Shown here piece after piece: positions 25,833-34,719 of a DNA stretch of 64,000 nt. The stretch's first letter is position 1; each line of letters opens with the position of its first letter. The notes under the pieces are model-generated. The model ran no database searches. It saw only the letters and a list, made by a program, of their open reading frames with translations, and had not been told where the DNA came from. This stretch comes from 58-81 sp012729145 (GTDB lineage: Bacteria; Synergistota; Synergistia; Synergistales; Thermovirgaceae): contig JAXGIW010000003.1 in assembly GCA_040770625.1 (NCBI GenBank), positions 161,634 through 225,633 of the forward strand, written 5' to 3'. Position numbers and translations under genes: made by a program.

Positions 25833-26798
25833 CTATGACCTCCTGAGGCAGGAGACGAAATGCCCATCCCCCACGTCAATCAGAGCAGGGACCATTTTTT
25901 TGCATTCAGGGCCCGCATCAGGACAAGCATCGGCAAATTTACACCCGTTGCCGAATTTAACGGCGACCAGACCTTTGACGACTTTCATAGGTTTATTCTT
26001 GCTTTCCTGGGTGGGAAGACAGGAAAGGAAGAGTTTCGTATAAAAATGCCTGGGGTCGGAAAGCACCTTTTCTGTTCTGCCGATCTCCACAAGATTACCT
26101 CCATAAAGGATACCGATGCGTTCACTGACCGATGCGGCCAAAGCCATGTTGCTCGAGATAAAAAGAGTGCTTAATCCAAGATCGGTTCTCAGGCTCTCTA
26201 GCAGCTTCAGAATTCCAGCCTGTATTGTTACATCAAGAGATCTTGTCGCTTCGTCCGAGATCAGGAACTTGGCCCCCGAGCATAGAGCGGTGGCTATCAG
26301 GATTCTTTGGCGCATCCCTCCCGACAACTCATGGGGATATTTCCCCAAAGTGATGTCCGGGTCGCTGAGTTTTACGAGTTTTAGCATCTCTATGGCCCTC
26401 TCTTTGACTTGAGAAGAGGAAAGGCCTCTGTAATGCTCTCTGATCACTGCCCCTATCTGCTGGAAGACAGTGAAAACAGGGTTCAGTGAAGCCATGGGGT
26501 CCTGAAAGATCATGGCCATCTGCTTGCCCCTGTAGGCCCTTCTCATGTCCCTTTCTGACACTGTGTCCATGTCAACTCCACGGAAAATGATCTTTCCTGC
26601 GGTTTTTGAAACATTGCCAGGAAGGATGCGCAGAAGTGCCTGGGCTAGAATACTTTTTCCTGAACCGCTTTCTCCGACAAGACCTAGGATCTCTCCATCG
26701 CCTATCTCTAGTCGGGAGATACCAAGAAGAGTTTGTTTACCCCAAAGAGTTTTCGCAGTACAGGCCAGGTTTTCAATACTCAGCACTGTTCCAGTCAT
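25833..26798 (-). CDS. dppD: Dipeptide/oligopeptide ABC transporter ATP-binding protein DppD
   Basis: ATPase of 321 residues. Walker A GESGSGKS, signature ELSGGMRQRILIATAL and Walker B FLISDEATRSLDV, where Ala replaces the usual Pro after DE. The C-terminal extension with CKFADACP is typical of the dipeptide ATPases. Its start overlaps the dppC stop as ATGA. Confidence 0.92.
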   Translation of the reverse strand: MTGTVLSIENLACTAKTLWGKQTLLGISRLEIGDGEILGLVGESGSGKSILAQALLRILPGNVSKTAGKIIFRGVDMDTVSERDMRRAYRGKQMAMIFQDPMASLNPVFTVFQQIGAVIREHYRGLSSSQVKERAIEMLKLVKLSDPDITLGKYPHELSGGMRQRILIATALCSGAKFLISDEATRSLDVTIQAGILKLLESLRTDLGLSTLFISSNMALAASVSERIGILYGGNLVEIGRTEKVLSDPRHFYTKLFLSCLPTQESKNKPMKVVKGLVAVKFGNGCKFADACPDAGPECKKMVPALIDVGDGHFVSCLRRS

Positions 26799-27676
26799 CT
26801 TGCCCTCGTCCTCGGATCCAGGATCTCACGCATTCCGTCACCCACCAGATTGAAGCACAATACTACGATAAAGATCATCAGTCCGGGGAAGAGGCTGTAC
26901 CACCAGGCATCCATAATGTAGGAACGGGCACCGCTGATCAGAAGCCCCCATTCCGGAATGGGCGGTTGTGCCCCAAGCCCGATAAAGGAAAGGGAAGCCA
27001 GCATCAGTGTTACGCTCCCCATATCCATGGAGGCCTGTATTATTAGCGGGGAAATAACGTTGGGGAGGATGTGACTGAACATTATAACCCAGGGTTTGGT
27101 GCCAATGCATCGGGAGGCCTTTACAAATGGACGTTCACGGGTTGACAGCACCTGGGCTCTGATTAGACGACTGTACCAGGGCCACCATGCTATCACTATT
27201 GCAAGCGTGGCATTTTTAAGACTCGGCCCCATGAAGGAGGCTATAACGATAGCTATGAGCAAGGGTGGGAAGCTAAGGAAAATATCGGTTAGTCTCATTA
27301 TGAACTCGTCGACCTTTCCTCCAACATAGCCGGAAATCATCCCGATCGGGATCGCAATTATCAAGGCCAGAACTACCGTAACAAGGGACACAACAAGGGA
27401 TATTCTTGTTCCGAAGATGACCCTGCTGAGGAGATCACGCCCCATCTCATCGGTACCAAAGGGATGGGACCAGGATGGCGGTTGAAATGCCTGTTCCGTG
27501 TTTACGCTCCCGAGACCTTGTTCTGGATAAGGGGCAAGAAATGGGGCCGCAACTGCAACAAGGTAAAAAACAAGGATAACCAGGAAAGCTGCCCCGGTCA
27601 GTTTGTTCCTGAAAAGCAGTTTCCCGAACAAGGTCCATCCTCTTTTTTGCTCAGCAGGAACAGGTGTTTTGTTCAT
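26795..27676 (-). CDS. dppC: Dipeptide ABC transporter permease DppC
   Basis: Inner-membrane permease of 293 residues. An N-terminal cytoplasmic segment is followed by a first helix (LTGAAFLVILVFYLVAVAAP), then SHPFGTDEMGRDLLSRVIFG-type block (HPFGTDEMGRDLLSRVIFG) and the EAA loop VKASRCIGTKPWVIMFSHI. It overlaps dppB by four bases (ATGA) and dppD likewise, indicating translational coupling. Confidence 0.93.
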   Translation of the reverse strand: MNKTPVPAEQKRGWTLFGKLLFRNKLTGAAFLVILVFYLVAVAAPFLAPYPEQGLGSVNTEQAFQPPSWSHPFGTDEMGRDLLSRVIFGTRISLVVSLVTVVLALIIAIPIGMISGYVGGKVDEFIMRLTDIFLSFPPLLIAIVIASFMGPSLKNATLAIVIAWWPWYSRLIRAQVLSTRERPFVKASRCIGTKPWVIMFSHILPNVISPLIIQASMDMGSVTLMLASLSFIGLGAQPPIPEWGLLISGARSYIMDAWWYSLFPGLMIFIVVLCFNLVGDGMREILDPRTRAR

Positions 27677-28701
27677 TCTCTTCCACCTTCAGCAAATCGG
27701 ATTCTGGGATCCATCGCCACAACAACGTCGGCGAAAAAGTTCAAAACGACATATGAAAACGAGGCGAAAATGGTAACTCCAACAATAGCCGGGTAATCCA
27801 GGTTCATTACTGAAAGCGCAATATAATTCCCGATACCGGGCCAGCTGAATATCGCTTCAATGACAAAAGTACTTACCAAGGCGTTCCCCGCAGAGAGGGC
27901 AAGAACAGTAACCACCGCGCCTATAACGTTCTTGATGGCGAAACGCCATATTACAAGTCGTTCTCTGATCCCCCAGGCCCTTGATGCCTTTATGAAATCC
28001 TCCTCAAGTACTTCAAGAAGGATGGAGCGGGTCATTCTTACGGTCAGTCCAAACGAATAGGACGCCAGAGTGATAACGGGCAGTATCGAGTGCTTCAGGA
28101 CGTTCCAGAATGCGGTCCAGTTCCCGGTAACAAGTGAATCCACCATTGCAAATCCCGTAATCCTCGTTATTGGAGATGTAAGCTTTATGACAGTGTCCAG
28201 CTGGCCGGAAAGAGGAAGCCAGCCTAGATAGTTGGCTATAAGGATCTGAAGCATCATGGCAAACCAAAAAGTGGGGACAGATATTACGCCTACCGACACG
28301 AACCGCATGATATGATCGAAAAAAGTGTTGTCATGTATGGCAGAGTAAACTCCAATCGGAAGGCCCAGGAAAAAAGCCAGGAGGACACTCAGGAAAACTA
28401 TCTCAAGCGTATTTGGGATGGCTTCCTTAAGTTCGTCCAGGACCGGCCTATGGGACACGATGGATATTCCCATGTTACCTTTCAACAGTTTTCTCATGAA
28501 ACCCAGGTATTGGACATGGAGAGGCTTATCCAAACCCAGTTCGATCACTGCAGCTGCTTTCTGTTCTTCTGTGGCATGGGCCCCAACCCATCTCTGGGCC
28601 GGGTCTGACGGTATGACCCTCGACAAGAAGAACGTAAACGTAATCACGGCAAAAAGGACAAAAAATCCCGTCCATAACCTTGTTAACAAGTATTTCCCCA
28701 T
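27673..28701 (-). CDS. dppB: Dipeptide ABC transporter permease DppB
   Basis: Permease of 342 residues with a start typical of DppB (LLTRLWTGFFVLFAVITFTF). Further blocks are a periplasmic loop of about 60 residues and the EAA motif DFIKASRAWGIRERLVIWRF. Forms the heteromeric channel with DppC. It starts about 100 bases after dppA, and the gap holds a stable inverted repeat. Confidence 0.93.
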   Translation of the reverse strand: MGKYLLTRLWTGFFVLFAVITFTFFLSRVIPSDPAQRWVGAHATEEQKAAAVIELGLDKPLHVQYLGFMRKLLKGNMGISIVSHRPVLDELKEAIPNTLEIVFLSVLLAFFLGLPIGVYSAIHDNTFFDHIMRFVSVGVISVPTFWFAMMLQILIANYLGWLPLSGQLDTVIKLTSPITRITGFAMVDSLVTGNWTAFWNVLKHSILPVITLASYSFGLTVRMTRSILLEVLEEDFIKASRAWGIRERLVIWRFAIKNVIGAVVTVLALSAGNALVSTFVIEAIFSWPGIGNYIALSVMNLDYPAIVGVTIFASFSYVVLNFFADVVVAMDPRIRFAEGGRE

Positions 28702-28724
28702 TTATGATCCTCTTTCTACAGGAA

Positions 28725-28758
28725 TTTGCTCTCCCATAAGAAATGATGGGAGAGCAAA
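28725..28758 (-). other. 13-base-pair inverted repeat between dppA and dppB
   Basis: TTTGCTCTCCCAT and ATGGGAGAGCAAA form a perfect stem with an eight-base loop and no strong U-tract. Such hairpins between binding-protein and permease genes stabilise the upstream transcript, giving more DppA than DppB. Confidence 0.6.
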
Positions 28759-28797
28759 GGGCCCTTTCTTAAGATCTGTAAAGCGCTGTGGGTCTTT

Positions 28798-30351
28798 TTA
28801 ATTGATCCTGAACAGATCGTAGAAAAAGACCGTCTCAGGATATCCCGGGTTGTCTTTATATCCTCCGAGGTTGTTCCTGTAGGGACGTACATACTCATCG
28901 CAGTAGGTCATGATCGCCGGACAATCTTCAAGAATTATCTCCTGGGCCCTGATGTATTTCTCGACAGCCTTCTCTATTGAAACCCCTGAGAGTTCAACCG
29001 CTTCATCAATCAGTCTGTCAACCTCAGCGTTGGAATAATACCCAAAGTTGTACCCTATCCGATCTTCTGAGTGGAATTGGCAGACAAGATAACCCTGGGG
29101 GTCGATATTGTCCGGCCACCAATAGAGAGTAGTAATGTCCTGCCTGTCGAGAGGATCGGTCGCCTTTGCAAGATTGTACTTGCTGTCAACTGTCATCCCG
29201 CGAAGTTCAAGTTCAATACCTGCTTTGGCGAGAGAATCCTTGAAAAGTTCTCCCATCTTCTGGATATTCTGGTCCCCGGCGGTGTAGGTATAAAGAAGCT
29301 TGAAGCCTCCGTCAGGGTAACCTGCTTCGGCAAGCAATGCCTTGGCTTTTTCGGGATCGAGATTGTACTGGTAGAGGTCCTCTCCATGACCCCACAGGTT
29401 GGGGGGGACAACCCCTCTTGCCTGAACAGCATGTCCTTTCATTACGAAATTGACCAGATCTTCATAGGGCATCAGATATGCCAGAGCCTGCCGAACTTTC
29501 TTGTTATCCAGAGGCGGTTTCTTAGTATTTAGGAAAACCGTCAGCTGCTGGAAGGACGGGGTTCTGCTGATTGAGATATTCTTGTCCTGCTTTAGTGGTT
29601 CCAGAACTTCTGCACCAAGGGTGTCAACAATATCAACGTCCCCCTTGGTTAGCAACTGGCGCCTTGTAATCTGTTCCTTAACCACTTTCACAACTGCAAA
29701 ATCAGGGGCAGGGTTATCCTTGCGCCACCCCTGCCAATAGTTGTCGAATTTTTCCAGGATGATCTCTCCGTCCTTCTTGTAGCTATTCAGCTTATAGGGA
29801 CCTGTACCGTCGGCGTTTATGCTGTAATACCACTCTCTGGGATGCTCCGGATTATAAATATATGAACCGTACCCTGAAGAGACTATATAAAGCATTGGCA
29901 ACGGCCTCTCAAGGAGGAATTCAAGGGTGTTATCGTCCATGGCCCGAATCTCCTTGACCCCGTCGAAAATGTAGACAGCACCCTTATTCCCTTTTATCGT
30001 ACGGTTGAGGGACTCGGCGGCCACATGGGCATTCATCTCCAGACCGCTGTGGAACTTGACGCCCTTGCGAAGTTTGAACCGCCAGCTCAATTTATCGGCG
30101 CTTTCCTCCCAGCTTTCAGCGAGCACAGGAATAAATTGATCGGGTTGGCCGGGAATTATTCTGACCAGGCTTTCGTAAATATTCTGAAACACCTTGATCT
30201 CTGCAGCCCAAGTTTCAGCAGGATCCCAAAAGACCATAGGATCAGCATGGACAGCGTAAGTGACAACGCTTGGAGCGGCAGCCATAGCCATAGAGGTTAA
30301 ACTCAACAGTACCGTAAGGATCATCAGGACCCTCATAGAAGCTTTCCTCAT
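28798..30351 (-). CDS. dppA: Dipeptide/oligopeptide ABC transporter, substrate-binding protein DppA
   Basis: Periplasmic SBP family 5 protein of 517 residues. Signal peptide VLMILTVLLSLTSMAMA (about 8-24), LAESWEESADKLSWRFKLRK and GVKFHSGLEMNAHVAAESLN are family hallmarks. Start ATG follows AAGGAGGAG. It is third in an operon behind dipeptidase and racemase genes, so the ligand may be a dipeptide that the dipeptidase then cleaves. Confidence 0.93.
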   Translation of the reverse strand: MRKASMRVLMILTVLLSLTSMAMAAAPSVVTYAVHADPMVFWDPAETWAAEIKVFQNIYESLVRIIPGQPDQFIPVLAESWEESADKLSWRFKLRKGVKFHSGLEMNAHVAAESLNRTIKGNKGAVYIFDGVKEIRAMDDNTLEFLLERPLPMLYIVSSGYGSYIYNPEHPREWYYSINADGTGPYKLNSYKKDGEIILEKFDNYWQGWRKDNPAPDFAVVKVVKEQITRRQLLTKGDVDIVDTLGAEVLEPLKQDKNISISRTPSFQQLTVFLNTKKPPLDNKKVRQALAYLMPYEDLVNFVMKGHAVQARGVVPPNLWGHGEDLYQYNLDPEKAKALLAEAGYPDGGFKLLYTYTAGDQNIQKMGELFKDSLAKAGIELELRGMTVDSKYNLAKATDPLDRQDITTLYWWPDNIDPQGYLVCQFHSEDRIGYNFGYYSNAEVDRLIDEAVELSGVSIEKAVEKYIRAQEIILEDCPAIMTYCDEYVRPYRNNLGGYKDNPGYPETVFFYDLFRIN

Positions 30352-30372
30352 TACTCTCTCCTCCTTGACAAT

Positions 30373-31149
30373 TCAGTTGCAGTTCTGATCAAGGCCACTG
30401 GAAGCGGCCAATTCCGGCAGTATTGAGTTCTTCAGTTTTTCAAGGTCCGGTGTAGGGTAAGTGATCTTGCTGTGACTGAGTCCTGACTTAATTGAAATTT
30501 CTGCCATTCCTATTGCGATTTTCGCAGGGTTAACAACAGGGATGGGCAATATGCCTTTCAGCTTTTCGTCCATAAGGAGAAAAGCCAAAGTCATGCAGCC
30601 CAATACAATTGATGCTGCCCCCTTCTTCATCAGGTCCTTCGCGGCCTTGAGCACAGCATCGGCAAGCTCTTCTTCGGGAATCCTGCCTTCAGCCATATCA
30701 AGCACATTACAATTAATGTGTTCCACTCCTGCCAGCATAGTGTCGTAGCCCAAACTTCTTATCTGCATCTCCGTAGCGGGATCCATCTGTTCCAGTATCG
30801 ATATAACACCGAAAGAATGACCAAGAGTGGTTGCAACCGCCAATGAACTTTGGAAAGGCCCTATCACCGGGATATCAGCTATCTCACGCAACGCTAACTG
30901 ACCTGGATCCCCGGCACACCCGATTATCATCGCATCGTAACGAGTATCGAGAGAGACGAATCTTTTTATCAATCCTGAAACTGACATCATCTCCTCGACA
31001 GCCGATTCGACGGAATCAGGGCCATCATCACAGGCGATCAATTCTATCTTGTTGGAAGGATCCATCAGCATTCTGCATGCGATGACCTCTCTTTGAGCCC
31101 TCTCCCTTTCTTCCATTCTTCCTGGTATCAGATAAAGAATTCTGGCCAT
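30373..31149 (-). CDS. Asp/Glu/hydantoin racemase-family protein
   Basis: A 258-residue protein of the Asp/Glu racemase superfamily. The two catalytic cysteines fall in AMIIGCAGDPGQLALRE (near residue 79) and SIVLGCMTLAFLL (near residue 189), each ending a pseudo-symmetric domain. The closest group by eye is the hydantoin racemase/AroM-like set, not MurI. It starts 24 bases after the dipeptidase and ends 21 bases before dppA, so it may act on an amino acid released from an imported peptide. Confidence 0.83.
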   Translation of the reverse strand: MARILYLIPGRMEERERAQREVIACRMLMDPSNKIELIACDDGPDSVESAVEEMMSVSGLIKRFVSLDTRYDAMIIGCAGDPGQLALREIADIPVIGPFQSSLAVATTLGHSFGVISILEQMDPATEMQIRSLGYDTMLAGVEHINCNVLDMAEGRIPEEELADAVLKAAKDLMKKGAASIVLGCMTLAFLLMDEKLKGILPIPVVNPAKIAIGMAEISIKSGLSHSKITYPTPDLEKLKNSILPELAASSGLDQNCN

Positions 31150-31173
31150 TATAATCTGACTCCTTCTTGAAAA

Positions 31174-32400
31174 TTAACCTGGAATAAGAGCGTCTTTCAG
31201 TACTCTGATGACGTTCCCGCCTATCACTTTTGCAATCTTTTCATCTGAATAACCCTTCGAGACCATCCATCGGATCACATTCCAGGAAGCTTCTGTCGGG
31301 TTTTCCAGCCCTCTGACATATTCGACCTTTGGCGGATGTTCGGCTTCCGATCGACTTTTCTGGTGCGTCTCTTCCGTGGACATGTTGGACGAGAATACGT
31401 CGTGAAGCGCAACATGGTCTCCATAAAGGGCATCGATCCCGAATGCGACATGGTCTATCCCGACAAGATCCACCAGGTACTCGAAATGCTCCATCACTGA
31501 ATCGACAGAGTGGACAGGATTGTTCCTAGTGACCGTGGTATGAGGAGCTGCCTCGACTCCGATCACCCCTCCATGTTCGGCACACAGCTTAAAAAGGTCA
31601 TCGTCCTTGAGTCTTTTCATATCCCAAAGGGCACGACAGCCCACATGAGTGAAAAAGACCGGTTTCCTACTGGCTTTGATCACTTCCTTTGCGGTCCGGT
31701 CACCACAGTGAGACACATCAATGGCTATCCCAACCCTGTTTAATCGGTCAACTACCTTGTGACCAAAACTGGTTAAACCGCCGTCGCCATCCTCTTTTAA
31801 CCCAGACCCGCACATGTTCGATTCACTGTAAACGATACCCATCATCCTCAACCCGAAACCGTAAAGTATCTCTATCCTGTCAAGTTCATTCTCAAGTGGA
31901 GTCGCACACTCACAAGAAAGGAACCAGGCGATCCTGCCTTCCGATTTGGCCCGGAAAATATCTTCAACCTTTCTTGCCTGAAATAGAAAATCCTGGTGAT
32001 CGATATCACAGGATCTTATTCCAAGATCGTGCAGGACATCCACCCACTTCCACCCCCCGGGCCCACTGATAATGCATGTGCCGTCCATAAAATTATCGAA
32101 CACGGCATCAAAACAGGACCGGGAAAGAGCTTCGAAAGCTGTATGCTCCCTTCCGCTTCTTTCATAATCCGGCAGTTGGGATGGATCCTCTGGAGTAACT
32201 GAAACATGCTCGTGCAGACCAACCACTGGATATTTCGCAACCAGTTCGAAGAGCTTGTTCTCCTGTTCCTGGTCCAAAGGAACCAGAAAGGTTTCGACAC
32301 GATCGATCTCTTTGGCAAGAACGAAATCAGGGTAATCGATCCCCCGTCGAAGATAATGAAAAGACTTCTGTCCCATATACCCCTTTTTAACTGGAAACAT
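31174..32400 (-). CDS. Divergent M19 membrane-dipeptidase-family protein
   Basis: First gene of the dpp operon, 408 residues. The overall plan fits M19 (renal) dipeptidases, zinc enzymes that accept dipeptides including those with a C-terminal D-residue: VGIAIDVSHCGDRTAKEVI, KPVFFTHVGCRALWDMKR and VDLVGIDHVAFGIDALYGDH. The first metal motif is changed, though: GLHEHVSV replaces the usual HxD, so activity is not certain. ATG 32400 follows GGGGAGGGAG, and no signal peptide is seen, indicating a cytoplasmic enzyme. Confidence 0.78.
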   Translation of the reverse strand: MFPVKKGYMGQKSFHYLRRGIDYPDFVLAKEIDRVETFLVPLDQEQENKLFELVAKYPVVGLHEHVSVTPEDPSQLPDYERSGREHTAFEALSRSCFDAVFDNFMDGTCIISGPGGWKWVDVLHDLGIRSCDIDHQDFLFQARKVEDIFRAKSEGRIAWFLSCECATPLENELDRIEILYGFGLRMMGIVYSESNMCGSGLKEDGDGGLTSFGHKVVDRLNRVGIAIDVSHCGDRTAKEVIKASRKPVFFTHVGCRALWDMKRLKDDDLFKLCAEHGGVIGVEAAPHTTVTRNNPVHSVDSVMEHFEYLVDLVGIDHVAFGIDALYGDHVALHDVFSSNMSTEETHQKSRSEAEHPPKVEYVRGLENPTEASWNVIRWMVSKGYSDEKIAKVIGGNVIRVLKDALIPG

Positions 32401-32887
32401 GATCTCCCTCCCCAATGTCGCAGCTCTTTGTTCCCGCTTTGGACAAGCCCGATTCTGAAGCCCATAAGGTCGAGGTTGTCTGTGGATAGCAAAAGCTGAA
32501 ACCTGACAGGCTTATCCTCTTTTCCTGTATTGTTTACTTCGGTTTGTTGATCCCCCTGAGAACAAATTCTTTTTACATTACTCTGTCATGTTTTGAAAAT
32601 CCTAACATATTTACATGACTTATTCAAATATATTTTTTGCCAAAAAATTCTTTAACTCGTGTTCCTTTCGGCAAGTCCTGGAGGTGGAAAGAACTGCTCG
32701 CCGTCGAAATCCCATGATCCAGGGTGCATGCAAAAAAATATCTCACACAGCACGTTGAGCTTTCCCCCAGGTGTTAGAATGTGAGTATCCTGCTTTATGA
32801 AGGGAATACAGGAGGGGCTCTCCGGTTATCCTTTTCGGCCTTATTCGAAACGTGTCATAGCTTGCTTGACCGGAAGGAATGAGATCT
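32401..32887. other. Divergent intergenic region with possible promoters
   Basis: This AT-rich gap separates the dipeptidase-dpp operon from the divergent MarR gene. On the minus strand TTGAAT (32622-32627), 17 bases and TAGGAT (32599-32604) make a plausible weak promoter for the operon. An imperfect GGATAGC/GCTTATCC repeat lies at about 32485-32518. No further gene was seen. Confidence 0.4.
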
Positions 32888-33349
32888 GTGAACAAAAAAG
32901 ATCCCATGAAGGTCATCAGGAAATTCACAGCTTTCTACAGCAGGTTCACATGGATATACAAGAGCCGTTACCTTTTCTCCCTGGAGGAGATTGGAATACC
33001 TTTGACTGGAGCGGAATCTTCCGTTCTCATAGAACTGGAACGAAGGGGAGAGATCAGGGCAAAGGAATTGCAGGAAATCGTCGGGATGGAACAAGGTTAT
33101 CTAAGCAAGATAATAAAAAAATTCCACAAGGCTGGCTTTCTCGAAAGAAAGCCTTTCGAAAGAGACTCCCGTTCCTATCTTATCACCCTTACAAATCAGG
33201 GAAGGGATCTTCTGGAAAGACTGAATACTCATGCGGACGAATGGTATGCTGAAAGGCTATCAAGATTAACCAAGGAAGAGATAAACCTTGTGACCTACCA
33301 CATGGAATCAATAATGGAGATCATCGAAAACAAGAATAATACCTGCTAA
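32888..33349 (+). CDS. MarR-family transcriptional regulator
   Basis: A 153-residue winged helix regulator. A long N-terminal helix is followed by the HTH region (IRAKELQEIVGMEQGYLSKIIKKFHK), the wing with FERDSRSYLITLTNQGRDLL and a dimerisation helix. GTG 32888 has GGAAGGA nine bases upstream; ATG 32879 is directly attached to it and is less likely. It is divergent from the dipeptidase-racemase-Dpp operon and probably controls it. Confidence 0.88.
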   Translation: MNKKDPMKVIRKFTAFYSRFTWIYKSRYLFSLEEIGIPLTGAESSVLIELERRGEIRAKELQEIVGMEQGYLSKIIKKFHKAGFLERKPFERDSRSYLITLTNQGRDLLERLNTHADEWYAERLSRLTKEEINLVTYHMESIMEIIENKNNTC

Positions 33350-33401
33350 CAGAGAAGATCCCGGAAGTCTCAGGAGTCCGTCCGGTTCCAAGTAACTTGT
33401 T

Positions 33402-33548
33402 CTGCTCCTCTATGGTCCCCAGCTGCTTCTCACCCGTCTTCGGGTCAATGGGCAGCTGCCCGGACACAAATACCAGGCCAGCGTGAACAACAGCCTGGGA
33501 GTAATGCCCCGAAGGCTCCGGGGCACTTGGAGCGTAGATCATTTTCAC
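33402..33548 (-). pseudogene. Truncated second copy of ridA
   Basis: An ATG at 33548 opens MKMIYAPSAPEPSGHYSQAV, a RidA-like N-terminus, followed by sequence identical to ridA. Bases 33402-33525 match 24473-24596 exactly over 124 bases, in the same orientation. The homology ends near GTIEEQ and the frame runs on into unrelated residues to 33321. Only about 50 of some 130 residues remain, so it cannot be functional. The perfect identity implies recent duplication or gene conversion. Confidence 0.85.
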
Positions 33549-33604
33549 GACAGAACTCCCCTTTTCCCGACCTCTGTGTTATCTTCGGACGGACGCTTCC
33601 AGGT

Positions 33605-34027
33605 CTACAGACCCTGGTCCTGCATGTAGGCTCTCTCCCTGGCCCCGTTCATTAGCAGTTCCCAGTTGACCACCGCTCTTGTATGCTTCCCGGTGGCCAC
33701 AGTGCCCATGTGGTCCCACGCCACCAGATCATAAAATATCTTGTTCCCGTCTATCCCCTGCATTGTGGCCTTGAAGCTGACCGTCGTCCCCAGGTAGGAA
33801 GGGACCTCATGGATTATCTCGATGCTCTGCCCCACCGTGATGTACCCTTCCGGCAAATACTTGTCGGTGGCCTCTATTGCTACCCTGATGAAAGCCTTGA
33901 CGCAGGCCGAGGTAGCCAGAAGCTGGTCGAGTTTCGGAGAGAAATTACCCACTGCCTCTTCGGTGGTGACGGTCACCCTGAACTCGTGGGAGAGCCCCGG
34001 AGCAAGTAACTTGCCGATATCAAGCAT
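33605..34027 (-). CDS. Hotdog-fold thioesterase-like protein
   Basis: A 140-residue single-domain protein of the hotdog superfamily. GYITVGQSIEIIHEVPSYLG and HMGTVATGKHTRAVVNW are consistent with the fluoroacetyl-CoA thioesterase (FlK)-like branch, which hydrolyses acyl-CoA esters. The assignment to that branch is tentative. ATG 34027 has GAGGAGGGG upstream. It lies close to a universal stress protein gene on the same strand. Confidence 0.75.
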   Translation of the reverse strand: MLDIGKLLAPGLSHEFRVTVTTEEAVGNFSPKLDQLLATSACVKAFIRVAIEATDKYLPEGYITVGQSIEIIHEVPSYLGTTVSFKATMQGIDGNKIFYDLVAWDHMGTVATGKHTRAVVNWELLMNGARERAYMQDQGL

Positions 34028-34109
34028 TTCGATCCCCTCCTCTTTGCCCAGAGTCGGTTAATTTCCTGTTTCCCAGATCCGGGTTAGCCCCAATTTTTAC
34101 GTTCACTTT

Positions 34110-34559
34110 TCACGCTTCTTTTTCCCGGTGAACGTAAACACTGCAAGGAGAGTGAGCAACTACCTTTGCAGCTACACTCCCCAGGAAGAACCTCTCCAGG
34201 TTGCTCAGGCCCCTGTGGCCGATCATTATCATGAAGGCATCCACCTTTTCTGCGAAGGATACGATCTCGTTGTATGGATTCCCGAAGGCGACGTTGACGG
34301 ACATCCTTTTGGGTTTGGGGGAACCTGAAGACTTAATACGGTCCCTGACGAACTTGCCGAACTCTTCTTTGACATCCTCCTCGCTTGGGGGGACGGATAC
34401 GGTCTGGCCCTTTGCAGTTATCTCCCGGTATTCCTCCCAGTGGACCACGTGAAGGAAGAACAGTTCGGCGTCTTTCTCCCTTTCAGCATAGTGGAGAGCG
34501 TAATCGATGACCTTCTTGCTGACATCACTGCCGTCGATAGCTACCACTACCCTCTTCAC
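34110..34559 (-). CDS. Universal stress protein (UspA family)
   Basis: A 149-residue single Usp domain. The N-terminus VKRVVVAIDGSDVSKKVIDY and the ATP-loop-like GHRGLSNLERFFLGSVAAKVVAHSPCSV (seen as GHRGLSNLERFFLGSVAA) indicate an ATP-binding Usp. GTG 34559 follows AGAGGGGGCG. The longer upstream reading has no ribosome site. Confidence 0.9.
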   Translation of the reverse strand: MKRVVVAIDGSDVSKKVIDYALHYAEREKDAELFFLHVVHWEEYREITAKGQTVSVPPSEEDVKEEFGKFVRDRIKSSGSPKPKRMSVNVAFGNPYNEIVSFAEKVDAFMIMIGHRGLSNLERFFLGSVAAKVVAHSPCSVYVHREKEA

Positions 34560-34719
34560 TCTGATCGCCCCCTCTCTACTGCTTCCGTTGTTGCATGCCA
34601 AACTGAACAGGCAGTATGGCAACAAAAGACCTTATGCGTATTTTACCGCTTTATCTGGTATTCTTGAAGTGCTTCCGGACAAGTCTTCCGAAAGGTTATC
34701 TCACATGGGGGGTGTTGTG

